DNA of 64,000 nt from CAMLIZ01 sp036231905. GTDB taxonomy: Bacteria > Pseudomonadota > Gammaproteobacteria > Burkholderiales > Burkholderiaceae_C. The position numbers and the translations under genes were made by a program. Shown piece after piece: positions 23,858 through 34,517 of this stretch; within the stretch, counting starts at the first letter, position 1; each line of letters opens with the position of its first letter. The stretch covers positions 62,001 through 126,000 of the forward strand of contig NZ_JAZARE010000009.1 in the NCBI RefSeq assembly GCF_036231905.1. The letters run 5' to 3'. A model generated the notes under the pieces. The model ran no database searches, was not told the DNA's origin, and saw only the letters and a list, made by a program, of their open reading frames with translations.

Positions 23858-26800
23858 TCACATCGAGACACCCTTGCGCGCCAACACGCTGAGCAGGGTC
23901 CTGCGCAGGCGCTGCGCATCGATCGGCTTGGTGAGGAAGTCGTTCATCCCCGCGGCCAGCGCTTCATCGCGTTCCGACACCAGCGCGGCCGCGGTCAGGG
24001 CGATGATCGGCAGCTCGCGGGCGTCATGCCGCTTGCGCAGCAGACGAGTGGCTTCATGCCCGCTCATCTCGGGCATCTGCACGTCCATCAGCACCGCTTC
24101 GAAAGGCTGGCGATTGGCCACCGCCGCCTCCACCGCGGCGATCGCGTCGCGGCCCTGCGTGGCCTGCGTCACCTTCACGCCCCATTGTTCGAGCAGTGCC
24201 ACGCCGATCATCATGTTGACCGGGTTGTCCTCCACCAGCAGCACCCGCGCCCCGGCCAGCGGGCCGGTGGTGTCCAGCAGCCCGAAACCCGAGCGCACCT
24301 CGTGGGCGTCGGTGGCGGGCAGGGGCAGCTCGGCCCAGAAGCAGCTGCCGCTGCCCAGCGCGCTGTGCACGCCCACCTCGCCACCCATCAGCGAGGCCAG
24401 CTCCTGGCAGATCGACAGGCCCAGGCCGGTGCCGCCGAAGCGGCGGGTGGTGGACTGGTCGGCCTGCGTGAAAGGCTGGAACAGGCGCTCCTGCACGGCC
24501 GGCTCGATGCCCGGGCCGGTGTCGTAGACCTCGAAGCGCACCCGGCCATTGGCCACCGGGCGCAGCACCAGCCGCACCGACCCCTGGGCGGTGAACTTCA
24601 GCGCATTGCTCAGGTAGTTGCCCACGATCTGGCGCACCCGCACCGGGTCGCCCATCACATGGCGCGGCACGTCGCGGCCGATCTCGGCGGAGAACTGCAG
24701 GCCACGCGCGTCGGCCAGCATCGCATAGCCACGCTGCAGCGTCTGCACCAGGCCGTGCAGGTCGAAGGCCAGCGTCTCCACATGCAGCTTGCCGGCCTCG
24801 ATCTTGGACAGGTCCAGGATGTCGTTGATGATGGCCGACAGCGTTTCGGCGCTGTCGCTGATCTGCTCCAGGTAATGGCGGCGCTGGGCCTCGTCGATGT
24901 CGGGCTGGCGCGCCAGCCGGGTCAGGCCCACCAGGCCATTGAGCGGCGTGCGCAGTTCATGGCTGGTGTTGGCGAGGAATGCGCTCTTGGCGCGGCTGGC
25001 GGCCTCGGCATCGTCGCGCGCCTTGGCCAGCGCCTGGTCGGTCAGGCGCTGCTCGGTCACGTCGTCCAGGATCCAGATGGTGCCGCCCACGCGCGGCTGC
25101 GCCGGGTCCACCGCCTTGGCCAGGATGCGGCACAGGAAGGTGCTGCCATCGCGCCGGCACATCAGGCGCTCGGCCTCCGCTTGTTGCCCCGCTGCCAGCA
25201 CCGGGCCGAGTTCCCGCCCCAGCGCTTCGTAGTCCGTCAGGCTGGGCCACACCACGCTGCCGGGCTGGCCGATGAGCCCGCCGCGCGGCCAGCCGAACAT
25301 CTGCTCGCAGGCCGCGTTGGCCTGCACGAAGCGGCGGTCGCGCGTGAACGCGATGCCGATGGAGGCGTTCTGCAGGATGGCCTCGTGCTCCTTGCGCGTG
25401 CGCTCCGATTCGGTCACGTCGCGGGCGTTGATCACCAGGTAGTCGCGCCCGTCCATGTCGAAGCGCGCTGCCGACACCAGCAGCGACAGGCTGCTGCCGT
25501 CCTTGCGGTTGAAGGTGGCCGGCATGTTCTGCGCCGTGCCGCTGTCGCGCAGCAAGGCCACCAGGCGCGTGCGCTCCTCCGGATGGGTCCACACGTTGAG
25601 CTCGCTGGACGTGCGGCCGATCACCTCGGCTGCGGCATAACCGGTCAGGCGGCAGAAGGTGTCGTTGACCATCGCATAACGCCCGCTTTGCAGGTCGGTC
25701 AGCGTGATCACGTCGGGGCTGGTGGCCACCAGGTGCGACAGCAGGGCCTCGGAGCGCCGCACCGCCTCCTCGGCGGTCTTGCGCTCGGTGTCGTCGAGGA
25801 ACATCGACAGGCACGCCGGGCCGCCCTCGGCCTGCACGCGCACGCCGGTGGCGCGCACCACCAGGCGCCGGCCGTCGGGTGTCAGCAGGCGCGACTCCTT
25901 GGCGGGCAGGCCGCTGCCCACCGGCATCGCTTCCAGGCGGTGCAGGCGCTCGCGCGCGTGGTCCCGGTCGTCGCCGGCCTCGTACAGCCGCAGGATGTCC
26001 ACGCCGTGCATGGCCGCCACGTCGACGTAGCCGAAGAGCTCGGCGGCGGCGGGGTTGGCGTCGATCACCCGGCCCTCGCGGTGCAGCACCAGCGGGGTGG
26101 GTATGCGGCTGACCAGCTCGCGGTAGCGCCGCTCGGTGGCCGCCAGCGCGTCATGGGCCCGCACTTCCTGGGTGGCGTCGCGCGACACGCCCCAGTAGCC
26201 GCTGAACAGGCCGCGTGCGTCGAAGCGCGGCTCCCCGCTCACCAGCATGTGGCGCAGCTCGCCGTCGCGGCTGATCCAGCGCACATGCAGGTCACGGAAC
26301 GGCCGGCGTGCCTCCAGGTCGGCGCGGTGCGCGTCCAGCGCCTCCTCGTCGAACTGCACGTGCGGCAGCTCCCATGGCGGCACCCCCAGGGCACCGCGCA
26401 CCGGCACGAAGCCGCGCGAGCCCGGGCGCTGCTCCCACATGGCCACGATGTTGAAGTGAGCGTCCATCTCCCAGTAGCTGTCCGCGGCCACCCACAGCAG
26501 GCCGAGGAAACGCTGTTCGCGCTCGGCGCCCGCTGCCGTATGGCGCGCCATCACCCGCGACAGCAGCACGCCCACGGCCAGGCCGGCCGCGAGCACGAAA
26601 CCTTGGCCGACCAGCCGCACGCCGACGGGCATGCGCAGCGTCGCGCTGGCGCCGGCCAGCCAGCCGGCGTGTTCGGCCAGCGCCAGGCCCACCAGCGCGG
26701 CGGCGCAGGCTCCCGCCACGCCGGCGGCGGCGCGGCGCCCGGCCAGTGCGCCCACCAGGCAGGTGATGAGCGCGAAAAAGCCCATCGACGGGCTGTTGAT

Positions 26801-27115
26801 GCCCCACTGCAGGATGCTGCTGGCCAACACCAGCATGGCCAGCGCGAGCAGGGCCACACCGATCAGCGCGCGGTTCAGGTGCTGCGCCGGCACACGCATC
26901 GCGGCGAGGCTGGCGCCGAGCAGCAGCAGGTCGGCGAGCAACAGGGCAGCGCGCTGCAGCGCGCTCAAGCCGGGTGTCAGCACGCCGAACACGACCGCGG
27001 CACCGATGGACACCACGGCCACGGTGCCGAAGAAATAACGCGCCACCAGGTCGCGCACCTGCTGGTGCGGGTCCTGCGAAGCGGCAGGTGATGCGGCGGA
27101 AGGTCGGGCGGCCAC
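23858..27115 (-). CDS. membrane hybrid histidine kinase with multiple PAS domains and a receiver
   Basis: A 1085-residue inner-membrane kinase. Residues ~25-200 hold about six hydrophobic helices; then four PAS/PAC units (roughly 205-335, 340-460, 465-590 and 595-700), HisKA with His719 in NTSHELRTPLNGL, HATPase_c (NYLSNALKFT, YDTGPGIE, GTGLGLSICQEL) and a receiver with Asp1011 in LMDVQMPEMSG. It likely senses a membrane or redox/aromatic signal and feeds a phosphorelay; the Hpt partner is not in the window. The start is GTG 27115, with no ATG near. The C-terminus faces the molybdenum hydroxylase across the inverted-repeat element. Confidence 0.93.
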   Translation of the reverse strand: MAARPSAASPAASQDPHQQVRDLVARYFFGTVAVVSIGAAVVFGVLTPGLSALQRAALLLADLLLLGASLAAMRVPAQHLNRALIGVALLALAMLVLASSILQWGINSPSMGFFALITCLVGALAGRRAAAGVAGACAAALVGLALAEHAGWLAGASATLRMPVGVRLVGQGFVLAAGLAVGVLLSRVMARHTAAGAEREQRFLGLLWVAADSYWEMDAHFNIVAMWEQRPGSRGFVPVRGALGVPPWELPHVQFDEEALDAHRADLEARRPFRDLHVRWISRDGELRHMLVSGEPRFDARGLFSGYWGVSRDATQEVRAHDALAATERRYRELVSRIPTPLVLHREGRVIDANPAAAELFGYVDVAAMHGVDILRLYEAGDDRDHARERLHRLEAMPVGSGLPAKESRLLTPDGRRLVVRATGVRVQAEGGPACLSMFLDDTERKTAEEAVRRSEALLSHLVATSPDVITLTDLQSGRYAMVNDTFCRLTGYAAAEVIGRTSSELNVWTHPEERTRLVALLRDSGTAQNMPATFNRKDGSSLSLLVSAARFDMDGRDYLVINARDVTESERTRKEHEAILQNASIGIAFTRDRRFVQANAACEQMFGWPRGGLIGQPGSVVWPSLTDYEALGRELGPVLAAGQQAEAERLMCRRDGSTFLCRILAKAVDPAQPRVGGTIWILDDVTEQRLTDQALAKARDDAEAASRAKSAFLANTSHELRTPLNGLVGLTRLARQPDIDEAQRRHYLEQISDSAETLSAIINDILDLSKIEAGKLHVETLAFDLHGLVQTLQRGYAMLADARGLQFSAEIGRDVPRHVMGDPVRVRQIVGNYLSNALKFTAQGSVRLVLRPVANGRVRFEVYDTGPGIEPAVQERLFQPFTQADQSTTRRFGGTGLGLSICQELASLMGGEVGVHSALGSGSCFWAELPLPATDAHEVRSGFGLLDTTGPLAGARVLLVEDNPVNMMIGVALLEQWGVKVTQATQGRDAIAAVEAAVANRQPFEAVLMDVQMPEMSGHEATRLLRKRHDARELPIIALTAAALVSERDEALAAGMNDFLTKPIDAQRLRRTLLSVLARKGVSM

Positions 27116-27215
27116 GGTGCGGTAGGAGGTTCCGTGGTGCGGCGGCCGTTCCGGTCAGAACGCCGTGTGCACCGCGGGGTCGGGCTGATCTTTCATATCG
27201 GCTGCCCGTGCCGCA

Positions 27216-28037
27216 TCAGGAGGCCGGGCGGGCCTGATTCAAGGCCTGGCGCGTGGTTTGTGCCACCCGGCGCGCGGCCACCGCGAAATCTTCACGCCCG
27301 GATGCATACAGCACGGCGCGCGAGGAGTTCACGATGATCGGCCCGTCCGGGCGCCAGCCCGCCTGCACGGTGGCCTGCGCGTCGCCACCTTGTGCCCCCA
27401 CGCCGGGGATCAGCAGCGGCAAGGTGGGCGCCAGCGCGCGCACACGCGCAATCTCCTGCGGGAAGGTGGCACCCACCACCAGGCCGATCTGGCCGTTGCG
27501 GTTCCATGGGCCGGCGGCCAGCCGCGCCAGGTGTTCGTACAGCAGGCTGCCATCGGCCAGCGCCTGCCCCTGCAGGTCGCTGCCGCCGGGGTTGGAGGTG
27601 CGGCACAGCAGGATCACGCCCTTGCCCGCGTATTGCAGGTAGGGCTCGATCGAATCGAAACCCATGAAGGGTGACAGGGTCACCGCATCGGCCTGGTAGC
27701 GCTCGAAAGCCTCCCGGGCGTACTGCTCGGCGGTGCTGCCGATGTCGCCTCGCTTGGCGTCCAGGATCACCGGCACGTGGGGCGCCACCCGCTTCATCAG
27801 CGCCATCAGGCGCTCCAGCTGGTCTTCGGCCCGGTGGGCGGCGAAGTACGCGATCTGCGGCTTGAAGGCGCACACCAGGTCCTTGGTGGCCTCCACGATG
27901 GCGGCACAGAAGTCGTAGATGCGGGCCGGGTCGCCCTTCCATGCGCCCGGAAAGCGGCTGGGTTCCGGATCGAGCCCGACGCACAGCATCGAGTCGTGCA
28001 GGCGCTGGGCAGCGCGGAGCTGGTCGAGGAAGGGCAT
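27216..28037 (-). CDS. pyrF: orotidine 5'-phosphate decarboxylase
   Basis: A 273-residue PyrF of the longer bacterial type 2 class. It catalyses the last step of UMP synthesis, OMP to UMP plus CO2, in the cytosol. Active-site motif VILDAKRGDIGSTAEQYA with Asp93, Lys95 and Asp98; phosphate-binding region LLIPGVGAQGGD and IIVNSSRAVLYA near the end. Length and motifs match the type found in beta-proteobacteria and mycobacteria. It stands alone, 100 bases upstream (in genome order) of the hybrid kinase start and divergent from the diguanylate cyclase. Confidence 0.97.
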   Translation of the reverse strand: MPFLDQLRAAQRLHDSMLCVGLDPEPSRFPGAWKGDPARIYDFCAAIVEATKDLVCAFKPQIAYFAAHRAEDQLERLMALMKRVAPHVPVILDAKRGDIGSTAEQYAREAFERYQADAVTLSPFMGFDSIEPYLQYAGKGVILLCRTSNPGGSDLQGQALADGSLLYEHLARLAAGPWNRNGQIGLVVGATFPQEIARVRALAPTLPLLIPGVGAQGGDAQATVQAGWRPDGPIIVNSSRAVLYASGREDFAVAARRVAQTTRQALNQARPAS

Positions 28038-28144
28038 GGGGCAATTGTAGGAAGGCCGGTGATGGCACCCGGTTTGCCACCGGCATGGCGGTGCCTAGCC
28101 CCCATGCGTTGCGGGCGTGCATCCACTGCCACTTCTGCGGGCCC

Positions 28145-29230
28145 ATGGACGAGAGAACCGCCAAGCTCCAGCGTCATCGACTGCGCATGACCTCCCTGAC
28201 GGTGGTCAACACCCTGCTGCAGGCCCTGATCCTCGGCCTCTACGCCTGGTCGGGCGCGGTGTCGTGGCCGGTGATGGTGGCGTTTTCCGCGGTGAGCCTG
28301 GGCAGCTCGCTGATCTTCACGCTGGCGGTCGCGCTGCACTGGAACCTCCGGGTCCCGGACGCGTGGCTGCTCTATGCGCAGCTGGGCGCCAACGTGCTCA
28401 TCAGCCTGGCCTTCCTGTCGATCGCGCCGCAGCTGGCCGTGGTGTTCCTCGCGTCCCTGCTGGTCACCTTCAACTTCGCGATGATGTCCTTCACGCCGCG
28501 CCAGTTCTTCTGGAGCTGGGTGGCCTTCGGTGTGTGCACTGCCGTGGCGCTGTGGCTGGGCCGTGCGCGTTTTGCGAGCGTGGCGCCCAGCGACTTCAAC
28601 ATGGCCGTGCTGTGGCTGTTCTTCGTGCTGGCCGTGCGCCGCCTGGCCACCATCGGCAGCCAGTTCAGCAAGCTGCGGGCGCAGCTGTCGGAGAAGAACC
28701 TGCAGCTCACCCAGTCGCTGGAGCGCATCAACGAGCTGGCCACGCACGACGAACTCACCGGCGCCTTCAACCGGCGCCGCTTCATGCAGATGCTGGTGGA
28801 AGAGCGCGAGCGAGCGCATCGCACGCGGCAGGTGTTTTCGGTGGCCATCTTCGACCTGGACCACTTCAAGACTGTGAACGACCGCTTCGGCCATGCAGCC
28901 GGCGACGCGGTGCTCAAGGCCTTTTGCGCCCTGGTGCAGGCCAGCCTGCGCAGCACCGACCGCTTTGCGCGTTATGGCGGCGAGGAGTTCGTGATGCTGA
29001 TGCCCTCCACCACGCCGGCGGAGGCGGCCGCGGTTGCGGTTGAGCGCATCCGCGCCGCCGCCGAGGGCAAGGACTGGAGCGCCATCCTGCCCGGGCACGC
29101 GGTCACGCTGTCCGCTGGCGTGGCCACCTTCCGCTCCGACGAAAGCATCGAGGAGCTGCTGGCCCGCGCCGATGCCGCGCTGTACGCGGCCAAACACAAC
29201 GGGCGCAACCGCTTCGAGCTGGCGCCCTAG
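28145..29230 (+). CDS. membrane diguanylate cyclase (GGDEF)
   Basis: A 361-residue diguanylate cyclase. Five or six hydrophobic helices fill residues ~18-168, a short coiled segment follows (~175-200), and the GGDEF domain covers ~203-360. The signature is GGEEF at 278-282 and therefore active-type; the inhibitory I-site RSTD (269-272) lies exactly five residues before it, so product inhibition is expected. It makes c-di-GMP from two GTP. ATG 28145 is chosen; another in-frame ATG at 28085 would add a CxxCxxC-containing leader of unclear value. No EAL domain is attached. Confidence 0.92.
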   Translation: MDERTAKLQRHRLRMTSLTVVNTLLQALILGLYAWSGAVSWPVMVAFSAVSLGSSLIFTLAVALHWNLRVPDAWLLYAQLGANVLISLAFLSIAPQLAVVFLASLLVTFNFAMMSFTPRQFFWSWVAFGVCTAVALWLGRARFASVAPSDFNMAVLWLFFVLAVRRLATIGSQFSKLRAQLSEKNLQLTQSLERINELATHDELTGAFNRRRFMQMLVEERERAHRTRQVFSVAIFDLDHFKTVNDRFGHAAGDAVLKAFCALVQASLRSTDRFARYGGEEFVMLMPSTTPAEAAAVAVERIRAAAEGKDWSAILPGHAVTLSAGVATFRSDESIEELLARADAALYAAKHNGRNRFELAP

Positions 29231-29244
29231 GAGCCGGGGGGCGC

Positions 29245-31155
29245 TCAGCCGCGCAGCTTGCGGTAGAGCGTATTGCGGCTGATGCCCAGCCGGCGTGCGG
29301 CTTCGGAGAGGTTGCCGTGGCAGGCGCTGACCGTCTCCCGCACGCAGCGCTGCGCCTGCTCCCGCAGGCCATGGTCGCCCGGCATGGCGGCGCGGGGCGC
29401 GGGCGGCCCGCTCAGCGCCTCGGCGATGTCGTCGGGCAGGTGCACCCAGTCGATCAGGGTGTCGTCGTCCAGTGCCAGCGCGCAGGCGGTGCGCAGCACC
29501 GTGCTCAGCTGGCGGAGGTTGCCCGGCCAGCGGTAGCGCGCAAAGGCGGCGGCCACGCCGGGTGCCAGCTGCAGCGGCCGTTCGGGCGCCAGCTCGCGCA
29601 GCATGGCGGCGGCCAGCGCACCCAGGTCGCTGCGTTCGCGCAGCGGCGGCAGCTGCAGGGCCAGGCCGTTGATGCGGTAGAACAGGTCCTCGCGGAAACG
29701 GCCGGCCTGCACTTCATCGGCCAGCCGCCGGTGCGTGGCGCAGATCAGCTGGAAGTCCACCGCCACCGGCTTGCCGCCGCCCAGCGGCACCACCTCGCGT
29801 TCCTGCAGCACACGCAGCAGCCGCGCCTGCAAGGCCAACGGCATGTCGCCGATCTCGTCAAGGAACAGCGTGCCGCCATGCGCTTCGCGAAAGCGCCCGG
29901 GCGCGCCGTCACGTCCGGCGCCGGTGAAGGCACCGGGGCGGTAGCCGAACAGCTCGGCCTCGATCAGAGTCTCCGGCAGTGCGGCGCAGTTCAATGCCAC
30001 GAACGCGGCGTCGCGCCGGCTGCCGCTGCGGTGGCAGGCGCGTGCGAACAGCTCCTTGCCGACGCCGGATTCGCCTTGCAGCAGCAGGGCGATCGGTTTG
30101 TCGATCACCCGCCGGGCGCGCGCGATCACGGCCTGCATGGCGCCGTCGCCGGTGTCCAGCGCCGCCAGGGCATCGGCGGGCGCAGGCGGTGGTGCCGCGC
30201 GGGGGCCGTGGACGCCGTTGCGGCCTCGGTCCACCTGCAGCCACAGCACGCCGCCGCCCTCGCGCTGCAAGGGCCGCAGCACGCGGCCCGACTTGCCCGG
30301 TGCGCTGCACAGCGTGGCCATGTCCAGCGCCAGGGCGCTTTCCACCGTCACCGCGCCGATCGCGCTGCGCCCCAGGCCGAGCAGGACGAGTGCGGTGTCG
30401 TTCGCGCCCACGATCCAGCCGTCCTCCGCCACCGCCAGCAGGCCTTCGGCCACCGTGCCGAGGCCCTCCGGCTGCGCATGCAGGCGCAGCAGCAGCCCGC
30501 CGCCATGGCGGGCTTCGAAGGCCTGGTGCTCGATCATGCGCACGGCCGAGCGCACCAGCCCCAGGGTGTGGCGGTGATAGCCGCGCCGGTCGCCCGAGAT
30601 GTCCAGCACGCCCAGCAGCTGGCCGGTGGCATCGAGGATGGGCGCGGCCGCACAGGTGAGGAAGGCGTTGCGCTCCAGGTAGTGCTCGCTGCCATGCACC
30701 ACCACCGCGCTGCCGGTGACGAGGGCCGTGCCCACCGCATTGGTGCCGCGCCATTGTTCATGCCAGTTGGCGCCGGGCCGCAGCGCAACGCGCGCCGCCT
30801 TGTCGGAAAAGCCGCCGTCGCCCAGGGCGTGCAGCACCATGCCCTGCGGGTCGGCCAGCACCACGATGCTCTCGGTGTCGCGGATCTGGTCCCACAGGAA
30901 TTCCATCACCGGCCGCGCCTGCGACACCAGGCCGCGCCGCTGCTCCAGTGCCCGCGCCAGCTGGGCGGCAGACGCATGCGGCGCGCCGGGCGTGCGGCCG
31001 TCGGGCACCAGGCCGAACCCGCGGCAGCGCTGCCAACTGTCGTGCAGCGTCCGGTCCAGCAGGCCGGGGCGCAATGCGCCGGTCTCCAGCAACTCGCGGC
31101 GCGCCTCGCGCAGGCGCTGCGGGGGCGTGCGGGGGGCCAGGGCCAGGGCCGTCAT
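29245..31155 (-). CDS. AcoR-like sigma-54-dependent activator (GAF-AAA+-Fis)
   Basis: A 636-residue enhancer-binding protein. A GAF-type sensory region lies at ~75-215, a PAS-like part at ~230-310, the AAA+ domain at ~340-560 with Walker A GESGVGKE (361-368), the sigma-54 contact loop GAFTGA intact (408-413) and Walker B LFLDEIG (430-436), and a Fis-type HTH at the C-terminus (LSEAARRLGISRNTLYRKL). Relatives such as AcoR control acetoin or alcohol/aldehyde oxidation. AAGGAG precedes ATG 31155. It is divergent from the aldehyde dehydrogenase gene, which carries a sigma-54 promoter, so that gene is the likely target. Confidence 0.93.
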   Translation of the reverse strand: MTALALAPRTPPQRLREARRELLETGALRPGLLDRTLHDSWQRCRGFGLVPDGRTPGAPHASAAQLARALEQRRGLVSQARPVMEFLWDQIRDTESIVVLADPQGMVLHALGDGGFSDKAARVALRPGANWHEQWRGTNAVGTALVTGSAVVVHGSEHYLERNAFLTCAAAPILDATGQLLGVLDISGDRRGYHRHTLGLVRSAVRMIEHQAFEARHGGGLLLRLHAQPEGLGTVAEGLLAVAEDGWIVGANDTALVLLGLGRSAIGAVTVESALALDMATLCSAPGKSGRVLRPLQREGGGVLWLQVDRGRNGVHGPRAAPPPAPADALAALDTGDGAMQAVIARARRVIDKPIALLLQGESGVGKELFARACHRSGSRRDAAFVALNCAALPETLIEAELFGYRPGAFTGAGRDGAPGRFREAHGGTLFLDEIGDMPLALQARLLRVLQEREVVPLGGGKPVAVDFQLICATHRRLADEVQAGRFREDLFYRINGLALQLPPLRERSDLGALAAAMLRELAPERPLQLAPGVAAAFARYRWPGNLRQLSTVLRTACALALDDDTLIDWVHLPDDIAEALSGPPAPRAAMPGDHGLREQAQRCVRETVSACHGNLSEAARRLGISRNTLYRKLRG

Positions 31156-31237
31156 GCGCGTCTCCTTGTCTTGTGCGCGCCACGCTAGCAGGTGGCGCTG
31201 CCGCGGCAAGCGGTTGAGCGCCCTGCGGCAGGGGTCC

Positions 31238-31254
31238 TGTTCCGTTTTGGCACA
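31238..31254. promoter_or_regulatory. possible enhancer (UAS) for the sigma-54 activator
   Basis: TGTTCC-N5-GGCACA, an inverted repeat with one mismatch, about 120-135 bases upstream of the expected start of the aldehyde dehydrogenase transcript, a normal distance for enhancer sites. A second, overlapping palindrome, GCACAG-GG-CTGTGC, lies at 31250-31263. Confidence 0.4.
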
Positions 31255-31347
31255 GGGCTGTGCTGCTTCGGCGCGACGCCACAGTGTGCGGGCGCCGGCT
31301 GACCGCTTTCTTGCGCGAAATCAGCCCGGGCCGGTGCAAGCCGCGCC

Positions 31348-31362
31348 TGGCACGGCGCATGC
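31348..31362 (+). promoter_or_regulatory. sigma-54 promoter of the aldehyde dehydrogenase gene
   Basis: TGGCAC-N5-ATGC: the GG of the -24 element (31349-31350) and the GC of the -12 element (31361-31362) are separated by exactly ten bases as required. CTGGCACG matches the -24 consensus fully; the -12 ATGCG is a partial match to TTGCW. The expected start is about 31374, 63 bases before the ATG. Confidence 0.65.
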
Positions 31363-31436
31363 GATGGCGCCCACCCGGCTGCCACCGGGCTCCGGTTCAA
31401 CGGCGGTCACCCCACCACCATCGACGGAGACACACC

Positions 31437-32957
<1,521 letters not shown>

Positions 32958-32961
32958 AAGA

Positions 32962-34332
32962 TCAGCCGATGCGCCTGGCCAGGCTGGCCGCCTGGCCGGT
33001 GTAGTTGCCCGGCGTCATCGCCTTCAGGCGGGCGCGCTCGGCGTCGGGCAGCTCCAGCGTGTCGATGAAGGCGGCGATCGCCTCGCGGGTGATCGCCTTG
33101 CCGCGGGTGAGCTCCTTCAGGCGCTCGTAGGGGTTGGGCAGGCCGTAGCGGCGCATCACCGTCTGGATGGGCTCGGCCAGCACTTCCCAGGCGCTGTCCA
33201 GGTCGGCGGCCAGCACGGCTTCGTTCAACTCCAGCTTGTCCAACCCGCGCAGCAGCGACTCGTAGCCCAGCACCGCATAACCCAGCGCCACGCCCATGTT
33301 GCGCAGCACCGTGCTGTCGGTCAGGTCGCGCTGCCAGCGGCTGATCGGCAGCTTCTGGCTCAGGTGGGTGAGCACCGCATTGGCCAGGCCGAAGTTGCCC
33401 TCGGCGTTTTCGAAGTCGATCGGGTTCACCTTGTGCGGCATGGTGGACGAGCCGATCTCGCTCGCCTTGGTGCGCTGCTTGAAGTAGCCCAGGCTGATGT
33501 AGCCCCACACATCGCGCGACCAGTCGATCAGGATGGTGTTGGTGCGCGTGACCGCGTCGAACAGCTCGGCCATGTAGTCGTGCGGTTCGATCTGGATCGT
33601 GTAGGGGTTGAAGGTCAGGCCCAGCTGGCCCTCCACCACGCGGCGGCTGAAGGCCTCCCAGTCGAAATCAGGGTAGGCGGCCAGGTGGGCGTTGTAGTTG
33701 CCCACCGCGCCGTTCATCTTGGCCAGCAGCTGCACGCTGGCGATGCGCTCGCGTGCGGCCTGCAGGCGCGCCACCACGTTGGCCACCTCCTTGCCCACGG
33801 TGGTGGGGCTGGCGGTCTGGCCATGGGTGCGGCTGAGCATGGGCACGTCGGCGAACTGGATCGCCATCTTGGTGAGCGTGTCCAGGATGCGGTCCACCGT
33901 GGGCAGCAGCAAGTCGGTCCGCGCACGCTGCAGCATCAGCGCATGGCTGGTGTTGTTGATGTCCTCGCTGGTGCAGGCGAAGTGCACGAACTCGCCGGCC
34001 GCCTTGAGCTCCGGGTTGCTGTCGAAGCGGGACTTGAGCCAGTACTCCACCGCCTTCACGTCGTGGTTGGTGGTTTTCTCGATCTCCTTGATCGCCTGCG
34101 CATCGGCTTCACCGAAGCGCACCACCAGCGAACGCAGCAGCCCGCGCGAGGCTTCCGTCAGCGGCTTGAACTCCGCGAAGCCCGCATCGGACAAGGCGAT
34201 GAACCATTCCACTTCCACCTGCACGCGGCGGTGCATCAGGCCGAACTCCGACAGCAGCGGGCGCAGCGGCGCCACCTTGGCGGCATAACGGCCGTCCAGC
34301 GGCGACAAGGCAGTGAGGGCGGAGAGGTTCAT
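32962..34332 (-). CDS. purB: adenylosuccinate lyase
   Basis: A 456-residue adenylosuccinate lyase of the E. coli-type (longer) class. It acts twice in purine synthesis, splitting SAICAR and adenylosuccinate with release of fumarate. The fumarase/lyase signature GSSTMPHKVNP is at 294-304, His170 in SRTHGQTASPTT is a catalytic candidate, and FACTSEDINNTSH is at ~118-130. ATG 34332 is the family start; the open frame continues to 34656 but the extra part is unconserved. A cytosolic housekeeping gene convergent with the aldehyde dehydrogenase. Confidence 0.97.
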   Translation of the reverse strand: MNLSALTALSPLDGRYAAKVAPLRPLLSEFGLMHRRVQVEVEWFIALSDAGFAEFKPLTEASRGLLRSLVVRFGEADAQAIKEIEKTTNHDVKAVEYWLKSRFDSNPELKAAGEFVHFACTSEDINNTSHALMLQRARTDLLLPTVDRILDTLTKMAIQFADVPMLSRTHGQTASPTTVGKEVANVVARLQAARERIASVQLLAKMNGAVGNYNAHLAAYPDFDWEAFSRRVVEGQLGLTFNPYTIQIEPHDYMAELFDAVTRTNTILIDWSRDVWGYISLGYFKQRTKASEIGSSTMPHKVNPIDFENAEGNFGLANAVLTHLSQKLPISRWQRDLTDSTVLRNMGVALGYAVLGYESLLRGLDKLELNEAVLAADLDSAWEVLAEPIQTVMRRYGLPNPYERLKELTRGKAITREAIAAFIDTLELPDAERARLKAMTPGNYTGQAASLARRIG

Positions 34333-34517
34333 ACGGCGGAGGTGCAAGAGGGAGGGGCGGGCGCTCTGCATGGCGGCGCCCTGGGGGAGCCCCGCATTGT
34401 AAAAGTGCGCCTGCGCCCGCGGGGCCAAGCGTGCGACCCTGCAGGCCTGTTGTGGGCCGGCCGGCGGCGCGGCGGCATCATCGGCAGCTTCCAACAACGT
34501 CATCAAGGAGTGTGTCC

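Noticed and set aside
24026..27091. A 1021-codon open frame opposite the large hybrid kinase
   Set aside because: The true gene on the minus strand has full kinase motifs; the plus-strand product is a His/Gln/Arg-rich shadow.
28085..28145. Longer start for the diguanylate cyclase with a CxxCxxC leader
   Set aside because: The leader is not of the expected type for MASE-like sensors and the ATG at 28145 sits directly before the first helix; left as an alternative only.
31247..31266. A TGGCAC-like sigma-54 element closer to the regulator gene
   Set aside because: The distance between GG and the next GC is eleven bases instead of ten; the element at 31348-31362 has the right spacing.
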